Shown: positions 23,577 to 31,884 of the stretch, one piece after another
Layout of the letters: each line of letters opens with the position of its first letter
How positions within the stretch are numbered: position 1 is the stretch's first letter
DNA from: Alphaproteobacteria bacterium
GTDB lineage: Bacteria; Pseudomonadota; Alphaproteobacteria; Rs-D84
DNA length: 37,614 nucleotides
Reading direction: 5' to 3'
Assembly (NCBI GenBank): GCA_017427715.1
Contig: JAFRSF010000023.1
Location: 1 to 37,614, forward strand
Notes under the pieces: model-generated
Databases searched by the model: none
The model's input: only the letters and a program-made list of their open reading frames with translations
What the model was told of the DNA's origin: nothing
Translations under genes and position numbers: made by a program

Positions 23577-23604
23577 TTGTTTTTTTTATATACCGGTGTA
23601 TTAT
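23577..23604 (+). promoter_or_regulatory. Possible promoter of rbfA-lepA
   Basis: TTGTTT (23577-23582) and TATTAT (23599-23604) are 16 nt apart. A weak but plausible sigma-70 match upstream of rbfA. Confidence 0.35.
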
Positions 23605-23642
23605 TGCCGCATACAGAATCAACAAAAAGGACTTTGCAAGTT

Positions 23643-23990
23643 ATGAAAAAACAAAATAATTCAAACAGAAGTGAAAAAATCGCAAGCAAAGTTCAAATAT
23701 TGGTTGCGGAAATATTACAGCACGATTTTTCAGAAGATGATTTAATAAACAAAGTGTCTTTGGTTGGTTCACAATCACGTGGTGGTATGCAATTTGTAAA
23801 ATTATTTTTTTATACGCGCAATGATGCAGATGCAACGCAAAAACGTTTAGACGAAATAACGAAAATGGTTCGTTTTGCGTTGGCGCAGAAAATAAATCAA
23901 AAATATGTTCCCGAAATTAAATTTATTTATGATGATACTTTGGAACGTGCAGACAGAATTGAAAGTATTTTAAGTAATCTTGATAAATAG
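23643..23990 (+). CDS. rbfA: Ribosome-binding factor A
   Basis: RbfA is a KH-fold protein that binds the 30S subunit and helps mature the 5' end of 16S rRNA. From the ATG at 23643 the product is 115 residues, close to the family size. The pattern SEKIASKVQILVAEILQ at the N-terminus, KVSLVGSQSRGGMQFVKLFF in the middle strand, and YVPEIKFIYDDTLERADRIESIL at the end is characteristic. The frame-compatible start at 23577 adds an unrelated hydrophobic stretch that overlaps the predicted promoter. It lies 16 nt before lepA, another ribosome-associated factor; the usual infB and truB neighbours are absent. Confidence 0.9.
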   Translation: MKKQNNSNRSEKIASKVQILVAEILQHDFSEDDLINKVSLVGSQSRGGMQFVKLFFYTRNDADATQKRLDEITKMVRFALAQKINQKYVPEIKFIYDDTLERADRIESILSNLDK

Positions 23991-24006
23991 TTAAAGTGAA
24001 AGGAAA

Positions 24007-25800
24007 ATGAAACAAAGTCATATCAGAAATTTTTCTATTGTTGCGCATATTGATCACGGTAAATCAACCCTGTCAGATAGATTGATAGAATATACAGGGG
24101 GGCTTGAATCACGTGAAATGAAAGCACAAGTGTTGGATTCTATGGATATAGAACGCGAACGTGGTATTACAATCAAAGCACAAACTGTGCGATTAAATTA
24201 CAAAGCCAAAAATGGTGAAATGTATCAATTAAATTTAATGGACACACCTGGACATGTCGATTTTTCTTATGAAGTTTCACGCAGTTTGGCTGCCTGTGAA
24301 GGTGCGATAGTGTTGGTTGATGCAACCCAAGGTGTTCAAGCACAAACGTTGGCAAATGCTTATTTGGCACTGGATAATGATTTAGAAATGTTACCAGTAT
24401 TGAACAAAATAGATTTACCGTCCAGCGATGTTGCCGCAACGCGTGAACAAATCGCAGATGTTATTGGAATGGATGCGTCAAATGCATTGTGTGTATCTGG
24501 TAAAACAGGGGCAGGTGTTCCTGAATTATTGGAAGAAATTGTAAATAAATTACCAGCACCTAACGGTGACGTAAATGCACCAACACGTGCTTTGTTGGTT
24601 GATTCTTGGTACGATTCATATCTTGGGGTTGTAGTTTTGGTTCGTGTTGTTGATGGTGAATTAAAACGTGGGCAGAAAATAAAATTTATTTCTACTGGTG
24701 CAGAATATTTTATTGAAAAAGTTGGATACTTTACACCAAAAATGGAAAATGTAGATTCTTTAACGACTGGTGAAATTGGTTTTATTATTACTGGTATGAA
24801 AACAATTCACGATTGCAAAGTTGGGGATACAATTTGTGATGTCAAAAGTGATGTTGAACCATTGCCTGGCTTTAAACCATCTGTGCCAGTTGTGTTTTCG
24901 AGTTTCTTTCCTGTTGAAGCAAATGATTATCCAGATTTACGTGAAGGTGCTGAAAAATTGGCATTAAATGATGCATCATTTGTGTTTACAACCGAAAAAT
25001 CATCGGCGCTGGGGTTTGGTTTAAGATGTGGTTTTTTAGGTCTGTTGCATATGGAAATAATCAGCGAAAGATTGAACCGCGAATTTAATTTAAGTTTAAT
25101 AAATACAGTCCCCAGTGTGTTGTATAAAATTCATTTGCGTGATGGGTCTGTTATGGATTTAGAAAATCCTGCTGATATGCCGGATATCACAAGAATTGAA
25201 TCCATAGAAGAACCATGGGTGCGCGCAACAATAATGATGCCTGATAAATATATGGGCGCAATTATTGAATTGTGTTCTGCACGTCGTGGTGTTCAAGAAA
25301 ACATTTCTTATGTTGGTAATCGTGCAGTTCTGGTTTATCAATTACCTTTGTCTGAAATAGTATTTGATTTTTATGACAGGGTTAAATCTTTATCGTCTGG
25401 GTATGCATCTTTTGATTATGTTTTGTATGAATACAAAACATCAGATTTAGTGAAAGTTTCTATATTGGTAAACGATGAAAATGTAGAACCGTTATCGTTT
25501 TTATGTCACAGATTATGGGCAGAAAAACGTGGTCGTCAAATCGTTGAAAAATTGAAAGATTTGATACCAAGACATCAATTCAAGATTCCTTTGCAGGCCG
25601 CCATCGGGGGTAAAATTATCGCACGTGAAACAATCGCTGCATATCGCAAAGATGTGACTGCTAAATGTTATGGTGGTGATATTACTCGCAAAAGAAAATT
25701 ACTTGAAAAACAAAAAGAAGGAAAGAAACGTTTGCGGACTTTTGGTAACGTAGAAATACCGCAGACGGCATTTATTAACGCTTTAAAAGTTGGAGAATAA
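24007..25800 (+). CDS. lepA: Elongation factor 4 (LepA)
   Basis: LepA is a translational GTPase, about 597 residues here as in the family, acting on ribosomes during stress and initiation or back-translocation. GTPase motifs are AHIDHGKST (P-loop), RERGIT (switch I), DTPGHVDF and NKIDLP. The LepA-specific C-terminal domain is visible as [22 protein letters not shown] and the Lys/Arg-rich [36 protein letters not shown] precedes the ATG. It is likely cotranscribed with rbfA upstream, and the Cys-rich gene starts 3 nt after its stop. Confidence 0.97.
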   Translation: MKQSHIRNFSIVAHIDHGKSTLSDRLIEYTGGLESREMKAQVLDSMDIERERGITIKAQTVRLNYKAKNGEMYQLNLMDTPGHVDFSYEVSRSLAACEGAIVLVDATQGVQAQTLANAYLALDNDLEMLPVLNKIDLPSSDVAATREQIADVIGMDASNALCVSGKTGAGVPELLEEIVNKLPAPNGDVNAPTRALLVDSWYDSYLGVVVLVRVVDGELKRGQKIKFISTGAEYFIEKVGYFTPKMENVDSLTTGEIGFIITGMKTIHDCKVGDTICDVKSDVEPLPGFKPSVPVVFSSFFPVEANDYPDLREGAEKLALNDASFVFTTEKSSALGFGLRCGFLGLLHMEIISERLNREFNLSLINTVPSVLYKIHLRDGSVMDLENPADMPDITRIESIEEPWVRATIMMPDKYMGAIIELCSARRGVQENISYVGNRAVLVYQLPLSEIVFDFYDRVKSLSSGYASFDYVLYEYKTSDLVKVSILVNDENVEPLSFLCHRLWAEKRGRQIVEKLKDLIPRHQFKIPLQAAIGGKIIARETIAAYRKDVTAKCYGGDITRKRKLLEKQKEGKKRLRTFGNVEIPQTAFINALKVGE

Positions 25801-25803
25801 AAA

Positions 25804-26256
25804 ATGAATCTTAAAGAAGATATTAGCAGTTGGGTTAAAAATTATCTTAAATCTAAAATTATCAAAAACAACATTAACCAATTTAGTAAAAATAATGCAG
25901 AAATATGTTCTGAAAGAGAATATTGGGATAATTATATAAAGACATTATATTTTGAAAAAAAAGCAGAAGAAGCGAAAAAGTCCGATTTTGGTGATTTGAA
26001 TAAACAGGCCTTTGAAAATCGGTCTACATCTTGTTTTTATTGCGATCCAAACGGACGTTATTCTTTACAAAAATGTGTAAATGTTCAAAATGACGGTTTT
26101 ATTATAAGGGATTGTTGTTCGCATTGTTCACATTTTTCGACAATACAAGATTATTCATTATTAGCAAAAGAATTAGTTAATATAAACAAAAAGAAACAAC
26201 AATCAGCGGACAATCTGCTTTCTGGTTTAATGTTCTGGAAACACAAAAATAGATAG
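25804..26256 (+). CDS. Small Cys-rich (zinc-ribbon-like) protein, unknown
   Basis: I do not recognise the family. The 150-residue protein starts 3 nt after lepA, suggesting cotranscription. The N-terminal two-thirds is charged and probably helical (Lys/Asn/Glu-rich). A Cys/His cluster follows: TSCFYC (about 75-80), KCVNV (about 92), and DCCSHCSH (about 104-111). This CxxC...C...CCxxCxH arrangement looks like a zinc ribbon. The C-terminus is helical and basic, ending FWKHKNR. No signal peptide or TM is seen. It could bind nucleic acid or act as a partner of the neighbouring recombinase-like protein 8 nt downstream, but the sequence alone does not prove either. Confidence 0.65.
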   Translation: MNLKEDISSWVKNYLKSKIIKNNINQFSKNNAEICSEREYWDNYIKTLYFEKKAEEAKKSDFGDLNKQAFENRSTSCFYCDPNGRYSLQKCVNVQNDGFIIRDCCSHCSHFSTIQDYSLLAKELVNINKKKQQSADNLLSGLMFWKHKNR

Positions 26257-26264
26257 GTATTAAA

Positions 26265-27263
26265 ATGGCGCATCAATTCTTTTTTAACACGTACATTCTT
26301 GACAATTTACCGTTGCCTGAAAAAGGTTTTGATGTCGTTCAAGATTTATCTGAACCGCGTTTGCGTATGTATATCACTCAACGCGGTGTTAAAAGTTTTT
26401 TTGTGCGTAAACGCGTAAATGGTATTGATAAAAGAATCTTAATTGGAAAATATCCAGATATAGATATAGAAGATGCACGCGCCAAAGTAAATGAAGTGTT
26501 AGACGAAGTTTGTAAAAAAATGCCTGTACGCAGAAAAAAAATTATATTCAAAGATTTTATAGATTTATATCTGAATAACAAAGTTAGACGTGGTGAAGAT
26601 TCTTTGATGAAATTAAAACGTGCTGTAAAATTACATTTTAAAGATTTGTACGATTTTAATATTCAAGATTTAACAGTTTCTAATTTGCAAAATGTTTTGA
26701 ATAATATTCAGGGGCGGGCAATGGCTGCCAGGATGCAGGAATTATTGCAAAGTGTATTTAATTATGCGCTGTCTATGGGGTATATTAAGAATAATCCGAT
26801 GAATGATATGCCAAAAATTACAGTTGTTCGTCGTATCAGAACATTAAGAAAATCAGGATTGCAAAAATTGATTTCCGTAATAGACAAAGAAAAAAATCTC
26901 AATTTACGTGCCGCATTTTTGATGTTGGTTTATGGTTTTGCACCAAAAAATAAAATATTTAAAATGCGCTGGGAAGATTTAGATTTTAACCATGATATGT
27001 GGAGTGATATGCCTTTGTCAAACAAAGCAGTATTATTATTGCAAAATATTCCACAAAATTGTGAATGGGTATTTACAGGGATTGGTCGTTCACATTTGAC
27101 TGATCCGCGGGTTGCCTGGAAACGTGTTGTTACTGTGGCTGGGTTGCCTGATGTGACAATGGATGATGTTCACAAGTTTTTGATGCATGCGTTGGTTTGG
27201 GATTCAGACAAAGACAAATTGCGTGAAAATATGAACGAAGTTTTGTCTGATTTATTGTTGTAA
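26265..27263 (+). CDS. Tyrosine-recombinase-like protein lacking catalytic residues
   Basis: The protein is 332 residues with the architecture of a phage-type integrase. An N-terminal arm domain (about 26-82; RLRMYITQRGVKSFFVRKRVNG, IGKYPDIDIEDARAKVNEV) resembles the DUF4102/AP2-like arm. A SAM-like core-binding domain follows at about 93-180 and a catalytic-fold region from about 195. Motif I should hold a catalytic Arg, but reads VYGFAPKNKIFKMRWEDLD. The HxxR motif reads HKFL (303-306). There is no Tyr at all after Y223, so the nucleophile is missing. The frame is intact, so it is probably a domesticated DNA-binding protein or an expressed relic. Neighbours are core genes (lepA, acpP), with no tRNA or att site next to it. 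Confidence 0.8.
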   Translation: MAHQFFFNTYILDNLPLPEKGFDVVQDLSEPRLRMYITQRGVKSFFVRKRVNGIDKRILIGKYPDIDIEDARAKVNEVLDEVCKKMPVRRKKIIFKDFIDLYLNNKVRRGEDSLMKLKRAVKLHFKDLYDFNIQDLTVSNLQNVLNNIQGRAMAARMQELLQSVFNYALSMGYIKNNPMNDMPKITVVRRIRTLRKSGLQKLISVIDKEKNLNLRAAFLMLVYGFAPKNKIFKMRWEDLDFNHDMWSDMPLSNKAVLLLQNIPQNCEWVFTGIGRSHLTDPRVAWKRVVTVAGLPDVTMDDVHKFLMHALVWDSDKDKLRENMNEVLSDLLL

Positions 27264-27295
27264 TATATTATGAATGAAAGTCAAGCATTTGTTAT

Positions 27296-27371
27296 CGTTT
27301 GTTATAATTTCTTGACAGGTCGTATTAAAAATGATACCTTATAGGGCAAGTTGCCTGTGTAATAACAAACG
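27296..27371. promoter_or_regulatory. Inverted repeats and TTGACA in the acpP leader
   Basis: CGTTTGTTAT (27296-27305) and ATAACAAACG (27362-27371) are perfect 10-bp inverted copies. Between them lie TTGACA (27312-27317), a possible -10 around 27335-27343, and the palindrome GGCAAGTTGCC (27345-27355). The layout suggests promoter control of acpP, but no regulator is identified. Confidence 0.35.
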
Positions 27372-27401
27372 GCACAAATTAACTTAAACAAAGGATAAAA
27401 A

Positions 27402-27668
27402 ATGACAACTTTTGAAAAAGTGAAAAAAATTGTGTGTGAAAAATTGGGTGTAGATGAATCCAAAGTGACAGAAAAAGCGTCTTTCGTTAATGATTTGGGT
27501 GCAGATTCTTTGGATGTTGTTGAATTTGTTATGGAAGTTGAAAAAGAATTCAACATCACAATTCCTGATGAAGAAGCAACAAAATTGGCAACTGTGGGTG
27601 ATGCAGTTAAATATATTGATGCACACACAAATACAGGTAAAGTAGTTGCAGACAAAAAAGCTGCCTAG
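27402..27668 (+). CDS. acpP: Acyl carrier protein
   Basis: ACP carries growing acyl chains on a phosphopantetheine arm for fatty-acid and lipid synthesis. The 88-residue acidic protein has the four-helix ACP pattern with the attachment motif GADSLDVVE, Ser at 36. It is slightly longer than the usual 78 owing to a short Lys/Ala tail ([10 protein letters not shown]). AAAGGAT precedes the ATG. It is followed by a strong terminator and then fabF, so the two are adjacent, but fabF probably relies partly on its own promoter. Confidence 0.97.
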   Translation: MTTFEKVKKIVCEKLGVDESKVTEKASFVNDLGADSLDVVEFVMEVEKEFNITIPDEEATKLATVGDAVKYIDAHTNTGKVVADKKAA

Positions 27669-27698
27669 TAGATACTTTCGATTGTTGTGTAAACATTT

Positions 27699-27727
27699 AA
27701 TACCACCAAATATGGTGGTATTGTTTT
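27699..27727 (+). terminator. Intrinsic terminator of acpP
   Basis: AATACCACCA pairs with TGGTGGTATT around an AATA loop, followed by GTTTTT. It lies between acpP and fabF, which in many bacteria are cotranscribed. Confidence 0.88.
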
Positions 27728-27793
27728 TATGTAATTGATTTTAAAAATGCTTTATAGTATGCTTAAAGTAATCATAAAAAGGATAAGCGCTAT

Positions 27794-29044
27794 ATGAAAA
27801 AAATAGTTATTACAGGTATGGGGATTGTTTGCCCTGTGGGTACAGGAATTGATTTTGCGTGGAAAAATATATTGAACGGAAAAAGTGGTATTCGTAAAAT
27901 TACTGAATTCGATACAACTGATATTGCGTCCAAAATTGCGGGCATTCCACAACGTGGAACCGAACCAGGTGATTTTAATCCTGATGCGGTTATTGAACCC
28001 AAAGAACAACGTAAAATGGACAAAAGTATAATGTATGGTTTGGTTGCTGCTAATGAAGCGGTTATTGATGCAGGTTTGTTGGAATATGATGGTGATAAAA
28101 ACCGCATAGGTGTATCAGTGGGCAGCGGTGTTGGTGGTTTATCAACTATTGCGGATACTTACAAAGATATTTTGGAAAATGGAACAAGGTTTGTTAGTCC
28201 TTTCTTTGTGCCTAAATCTGTTGTGAATATGACTGCTGGGTATATTTCTATTAAGTACGGTTTTGGTGGTCCGAATCTTGCGATGGCAACTGCGTGTGCA
28301 ACTGGATCACACGCCATTGCAGAAGGTGCTGCGATTATTGAACGCGGGGATGCTGATGTTATGATTTGTGGTGGAACAGAAGCGGCAATTTGTCCATTAG
28401 GAATGATAGGTTTTGGTGCTTTGCGCGCATTAAGTACCAGAAATGATGACCCAGAACACGCTTCGCGTCCGTGGGATAAAGACAGAGATGGTTTTGTTAT
28501 GGGTGAAGGAGCGGGTATTCTTGTTTTAGAAGAATATGAACATGCAAAGGCACGTGGTGCCAAGATTTATGCAGAAGTTGCTGGTTTTGGTATGACTGCA
28601 GACGCGTATCATATTACAGCCCCAGCACCAAATGGCGAAGGTGGCAAACGTGCAATGCAGATTGCTTTGGACAAAGCAGGGTTAAAACCGTCTGATATAG
28701 ATTATATCAATGCACATGGAACATCTACTGGATTGGGTGATGTTGGTGAATTAATTGCGGTCAAAGATTTATTTAAGGGTACAAATGTATGCATGTCTTC
28801 AACCAAATCAATGACTGGACATTTATTGGGGGCGGCCGGTGCTATAGAGGCAATTTTTTGTATCTTAGCGATTCGTGATAATATTGTGCCGCCAACAATA
28901 AATCTTGAAAACCCAATAGAAGAAGTTGGTGATTTCAATTTAGTTCCGAACAAAGCACAACAAAGAAATGTGGATGCTGTGTTAAGTAATTCGTTTGGTT
29001 TCGGTGGCACAAATGCCAGTTTGATTTTAAAAAATGTCAAATAA
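27794..29044 (+). CDS. fabF: 3-oxoacyl-ACP synthase II
   Basis: This condensing enzyme extends acyl-ACP with malonyl-ACP in fatty-acid synthesis. The 416-residue length fits FabF. The Cys-His-His catalytic triad is visible: ATACATGSH (C168), INAHGTST (H308) and TGHLLGAAG (H343). A glycine-rich end (NSFGFGGTNASLI) matches thiolase-fold KAS enzymes. AAAGGATAAG lies upstream of the ATG. It directly follows acpP, supporting FabF over FabB. The rest of a fab cluster (fabD, fabG) is not in the window. Confidence 0.95.
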   Translation: MKKIVITGMGIVCPVGTGIDFAWKNILNGKSGIRKITEFDTTDIASKIAGIPQRGTEPGDFNPDAVIEPKEQRKMDKSIMYGLVAANEAVIDAGLLEYDGDKNRIGVSVGSGVGGLSTIADTYKDILENGTRFVSPFFVPKSVVNMTAGYISIKYGFGGPNLAMATACATGSHAIAEGAAIIERGDADVMICGGTEAAICPLGMIGFGALRALSTRNDDPEHASRPWDKDRDGFVMGEGAGILVLEEYEHAKARGAKIYAEVAGFGMTADAYHITAPAPNGEGGKRAMQIALDKAGLKPSDIDYINAHGTSTGLGDVGELIAVKDLFKGTNVCMSSTKSMTGHLLGAAGAIEAIFCILAIRDNIVPPTINLENPIEEVGDFNLVPNKAQQRNVDAVLSNSFGFGGTNASLILKNVK

Positions 29045-29106
29045 AATATTTTGACAATGGTTAAATCTTAGTGCAAAATCAGGTTACGCAAACAAGGATA
29101 GTGTTT

Positions 29107-29424
29107 ATGGATTATGAACAATTGTTGATAGAGATTCAAAACCCAGAAAATAAGGTGTTTAAAAAAGTGTTACGTATGATGGGTGGGCTGGAAAATGTCA
29201 AGTATTCACTACGTGACAGCAGAAAGGTTTTGTTTTATGCCCTGGGTTCAGATGTGGGGATATTTGCACCAGAATGGGTTATGAAAGCTGTGTTTGTTGG
29301 TGGACAAAAACAATCTTATTCATCAGAGCAAATTGTTGCTGTATTTGATGCGTTACATAACAGGTATAAAGAAGACCAAAAACAAGCTATGGTTTTACAC
29401 CATAGTCAAAGATTAAGAGAATAG
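29107..29424 (+). CDS. Unknown 105-aa soluble protein
   Basis: I do not recognise it. The ATG at 29107 is chosen because AAGGAT lies 10 nt upstream; frame-compatible GTGs at 29071 and 29101 would also be possible. The protein has mixed helix and strand character with a central RDSRKVLFYALGSDVGIFAPEWVMKAV segment, and a charged, Gln/His-rich C-terminus (KEDQKQAMVLHHSQRLRE). There is no signal peptide or TM. It lies between fabF (62 nt) and the tRNA-Pro gene and may be cotranscribed with either; no terminator separates it from fabF. Confidence 0.6.
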   Translation: MDYEQLLIEIQNPENKVFKKVLRMMGGLENVKYSLRDSRKVLFYALGSDVGIFAPEWVMKAVFVGGQKQSYSSEQIVAVFDALHNRYKEDQKQAMVLHHSQRLRE

Positions 29425-29433
29425 TTTTGTTTT

Positions 29434-29510
<77 letters not shown>

Positions 29511-29562
29511 TAAAATTTAAATCAGATATTCATTGATTTTTGTTGAGTAAAGGGAGAGATTT

Positions 29563-30198
29563 ATGAAACGTGATTTTTATTTCTTTAGACACGGGCAAAC
29601 TGATTATAATATAGAAAAACGATCACAAGGATGGTTAGATACCAAGTTGAACGAAAAAGGTATTGCGCAAGCACACGAACTGGCAAAAAAATTATCTGAT
29701 ATAAAATTTGATTGTATTTATTCTTCACCTTTGTCTAGGGCATTAACAACAGCCAAAATCGTTTCCGAAAATACCAATGTTAGAATTATAACTGATGATG
29801 GGTTAAAAGAACGTAACATGGGGATAATAGGCGGACATCTTATTCGTCTTACTGATGCGTCAGTCGATACACCAATTTATTTTGAAGCTGATACTATAGT
29901 TATTCCTTCTGTGTTGTTTTTTGATGAAGATTATATACCTGAAAATGGTGAAAGTTATAATATGTATGCAAAGCGCGTTTTGGATACAATAATGAAAATT
30001 GCAACAAACACAGATGCACAAACAGTTGGTGTTGCAGTGCATAGTGGGGTTATAAGAGTTTTATTAGGTTCAATTATGAATATAAAATTTCCACCTGGAT
30101 CTATACCAAATGCAGAGTATATAAGAATGCAGTGGGACGGTCAGAAGTTTATATTACCAGAAACACCAGATTGGTTATTGGCATATCAGCAATCGTAA
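29563..30198 (+). CDS. Histidine phosphatase (phosphoglycerate-mutase-like) family protein
   Basis: The protein is 211 residues of the histidine phosphatase superfamily. The RHG motif FFRHGQTDYN gives the phospho-accepting His at about 10. IYSSPLSRALTTAKI is the second conserved block, LKERNMGIIGG has the conserved Glu, and VAVHSGVIRVLLG the second catalytic His. A 20-30-residue insertion (SVDTPIYFEADTIVIPSVLFF) lies where substrate-specificity loops vary. Substrate cannot be named: phosphoglycerate mutase, CobC-like phosphatase and broad phosphatase are all possible. GGGAGAG precedes the ATG. It stands between tRNA-Pro and a flavodoxin gene with its own promoter. Confidence 0.85.
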   Translation: MKRDFYFFRHGQTDYNIEKRSQGWLDTKLNEKGIAQAHELAKKLSDIKFDCIYSSPLSRALTTAKIVSENTNVRIITDDGLKERNMGIIGGHLIRLTDASVDTPIYFEADTIVIPSVLFFDEDYIPENGESYNMYAKRVLDTIMKIATNTDAQTVGVAVHSGVIRVLLGSIMNIKFPPGSIPNAEYIRMQWDGQKFILPETPDWLLAYQQS

Positions 30199-30235
30199 CC
30201 TAGGATTTCATACTTTTATTATATGTATGTTTTTC

Positions 30236-30244
30236 TGTTATAAT
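30236..30244 (+). promoter_or_regulatory. Extended -10 promoter of the flavodoxin gene
   Basis: TGT directly before TATAAT (30239-30244) gives the extended -10 pattern TGnTATAAT. No strong -35 is seen. The predicted leader is short and holds GGGAG. Confidence 0.55.
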
Positions 30245-30271
30245 GTTTTTGTTTAACCAAGGGAGAAAATA

Positions 30272-30751
30272 ATGAAGAAAGCATTGGTGGCTTATTTTTC
30301 TGCAACTGGGGTTACAAAAAGAATTGCAGAAATGTTGGGCGAAGCGATTGACGCAAAAGTTTTTGAAATTGTTCCGAAACAAATGTATACCAAAGCGGAC
30401 TTGGACTGGACAAACGAAGACAGTCGTTCTTCGCAAGAAATGAAAGATAAAGATTGTCGTCCAGAAATTGAATCGCGTGTTCATGATATGGAAAAATACG
30501 ATGTGGTATTTTTAGGGTTTCCGATATGGTGGTATCGTGAGCCATCAATAATTGATACTTTCATAGAACAACATAATTTTGATGGAAAAATAATTGTTCC
30601 GTTTGCTACATCAGGTGGCAGTGAAATAGGCGACACTTATAAAAATATTCAAAAATTGGCACCGAAAGCAAAAGTTGAAAAAGGCAAATTATTTGAAGCT
30701 GGATGTTCAATGGAAAAGTTAAAACAGTGTGCTGAAAAATATTTGAAATAA
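30272..30751 (+). CDS. Flavodoxin-like protein
   Basis: The protein is 159 residues with a flavodoxin fold (Flavodoxin_4-like). An FMN phosphate-binding loop at the start, YFSATGVTKRIAE, has the T/S-rich pattern. A loop GFPIWWYREP contributes the isoalloxazine-side Trp and Tyr, and ATSGGSEIG is a third cofactor loop. It is probably a cytoplasmic electron carrier or FMN-dependent reductase partner. AAGGGAG precedes the ATG. It is monocistronic: extended -10 promoter before it and a hairpin terminator at 30772-30799 after it. Confidence 0.87.
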   Translation: MKKALVAYFSATGVTKRIAEMLGEAIDAKVFEIVPKQMYTKADLDWTNEDSRSSQEMKDKDCRPEIESRVHDMEKYDVVFLGFPIWWYREPSIIDTFIEQHNFDGKIIVPFATSGGSEIGDTYKNIQKLAPKAKVEKGKLFEAGCSMEKLKQCAEKYLK

Positions 30752-30771
30752 TATTGCCACAATTATAACAC

Positions 30772-30799
30772 AAACCGCCCATTTGGACGGTTTGTTTTT
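30772..30799 (+). terminator. Intrinsic terminator of the flavodoxin gene
   Basis: AAACCGCCC and GGACGGTTT pair (one mismatch) around an ATTT loop, followed by a T-rich run. Confidence 0.8.
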
Positions 30800-30807
30800 T
30801 TGTTTTC

Positions 30808-30836
30808 TTGCAAGTATTTTTTCACTGTGTTATAGT
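30808..30836 (+). promoter_or_regulatory. Sigma-70 promoter of galE-mltG
   Basis: TTGCAA (30808-30813) and TATAGT (30831-30836) are separated by exactly 17 nt. Transcription would begin near 30843, just upstream of the AAGGAG ribosome-binding site. Confidence 0.7.
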
Positions 30837-30859
30837 TTGTGCATAGCAAGGAGATGTTT

Positions 30860-31876
30860 ATGAAAATCTTGGTTACAGGTGGAGCAGGGTATATCGGTTC
30901 GCATACCGTGGTTGAATTGCAAAATACAGGTCATAATGTTGTTGTGATAGATAATTTGTCTAATTCAAAAGAAATTGCTTTGCAACGCGTTTCACAGATT
31001 ACTAATAAACCAATAGATTTTTATAACATAGATATTCGTGATTTTAATGCGCTGGATAAATTATTAGATAAATATTCTTTTGATTGCTGTATTCATTTTG
31101 CTGGATTAAAAGCAGTTGGGGAATCAGTTCAAAAACCACTGGATTATTATGATAATAATGTCGGCGGAACTGTAACCTTGTTGCGTGCATTGAACAAGCA
31201 TAATTGCAAGAATATTATTTTTTCGTCTTCTGCGTGTGTTTATGGAAACCCAAAAATTATTCCAATTACAGAAGAATGTCCAAAAGGATTGTGTACAAAT
31301 CCATACGGTCAGACAAAGCACATAATAGAAGAAATAATGAAAGATTTACAAAAATGTGATTCGGATTGGAATATTGTGTTGTTGCGCTATTTTAATCCAA
31401 TCGGCGCACACAAAAGCGGAACAATCGGCGAAGACCCAAATGGTATACCAAATAATTTAATGCCCTTTATTACACAAGTGGCCGTTGGCAAAAGACCTGA
31501 ATTAAATGTGTTTGGGGATGATTATGATACGCATGATGGCACGGGTGTTCGTGACTATATTCATGTTGTTGATTTGGCGCGCGGACATGTTTCTGCATTA
31601 AAGGCGATTGAAAATAAATGCGGTTTGGAAATATTTAATTTAGGAACAGGTAATGGATATTCTGTGCTGGATGTTGTGCATACGTTTGAAAAAGTAAACA
31701 ATTTAAAAATACCTTATGTGATTAAACCAAGACGCGCGGGCGATGTGCCAACTTGTTATTCTAATGCTGACAAAGCAAAAAAAGTTTTGGGTTGGTCTGC
31801 ACAGTTTAATCTAGAAGATATGTGTCGTGATTCTTGGAATTGGCAAAAAAATAATCCAAACGGATATGATGAATAA
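30860..31876 (+). CDS. galE: UDP-glucose 4-epimerase
   Basis: This NAD-dependent enzyme interconverts UDP-glucose and UDP-galactose, and in some bacteria the N-acetyl forms, feeding polysaccharide or LPS synthesis. From the ATG at 30860 it is 338 residues, the same as E. coli GalE. Motifs keep the E. coli numbering: GGAGYIGSH (NAD-binding) near 7-15, S124 in SSSACVYG, and Y149/K153 in YGQTKH. Earlier starts at 30839 and 30854 are rejected because AAGGAG at 30848-30853 fits 30860. mltG begins 8 nt after its stop, so the two are probably cotranscribed. Confidence 0.95.
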   Translation: MKILVTGGAGYIGSHTVVELQNTGHNVVVIDNLSNSKEIALQRVSQITNKPIDFYNIDIRDFNALDKLLDKYSFDCCIHFAGLKAVGESVQKPLDYYDNNVGGTVTLLRALNKHNCKNIIFSSSACVYGNPKIIPITEECPKGLCTNPYGQTKHIIEEIMKDLQKCDSDWNIVLLRYFNPIGAHKSGTIGEDPNGIPNNLMPFITQVAVGKRPELNVFGDDYDTHDGTGVRDYIHVVDLARGHVSALKAIENKCGLEIFNLGTGNGYSVLDVVHTFEKVNNLKIPYVIKPRRAGDVPTCYSNADKAKKVLGWSAQFNLEDMCRDSWNWQKNNPNGYDE

Positions 31877-31884
31877 TAATCATT

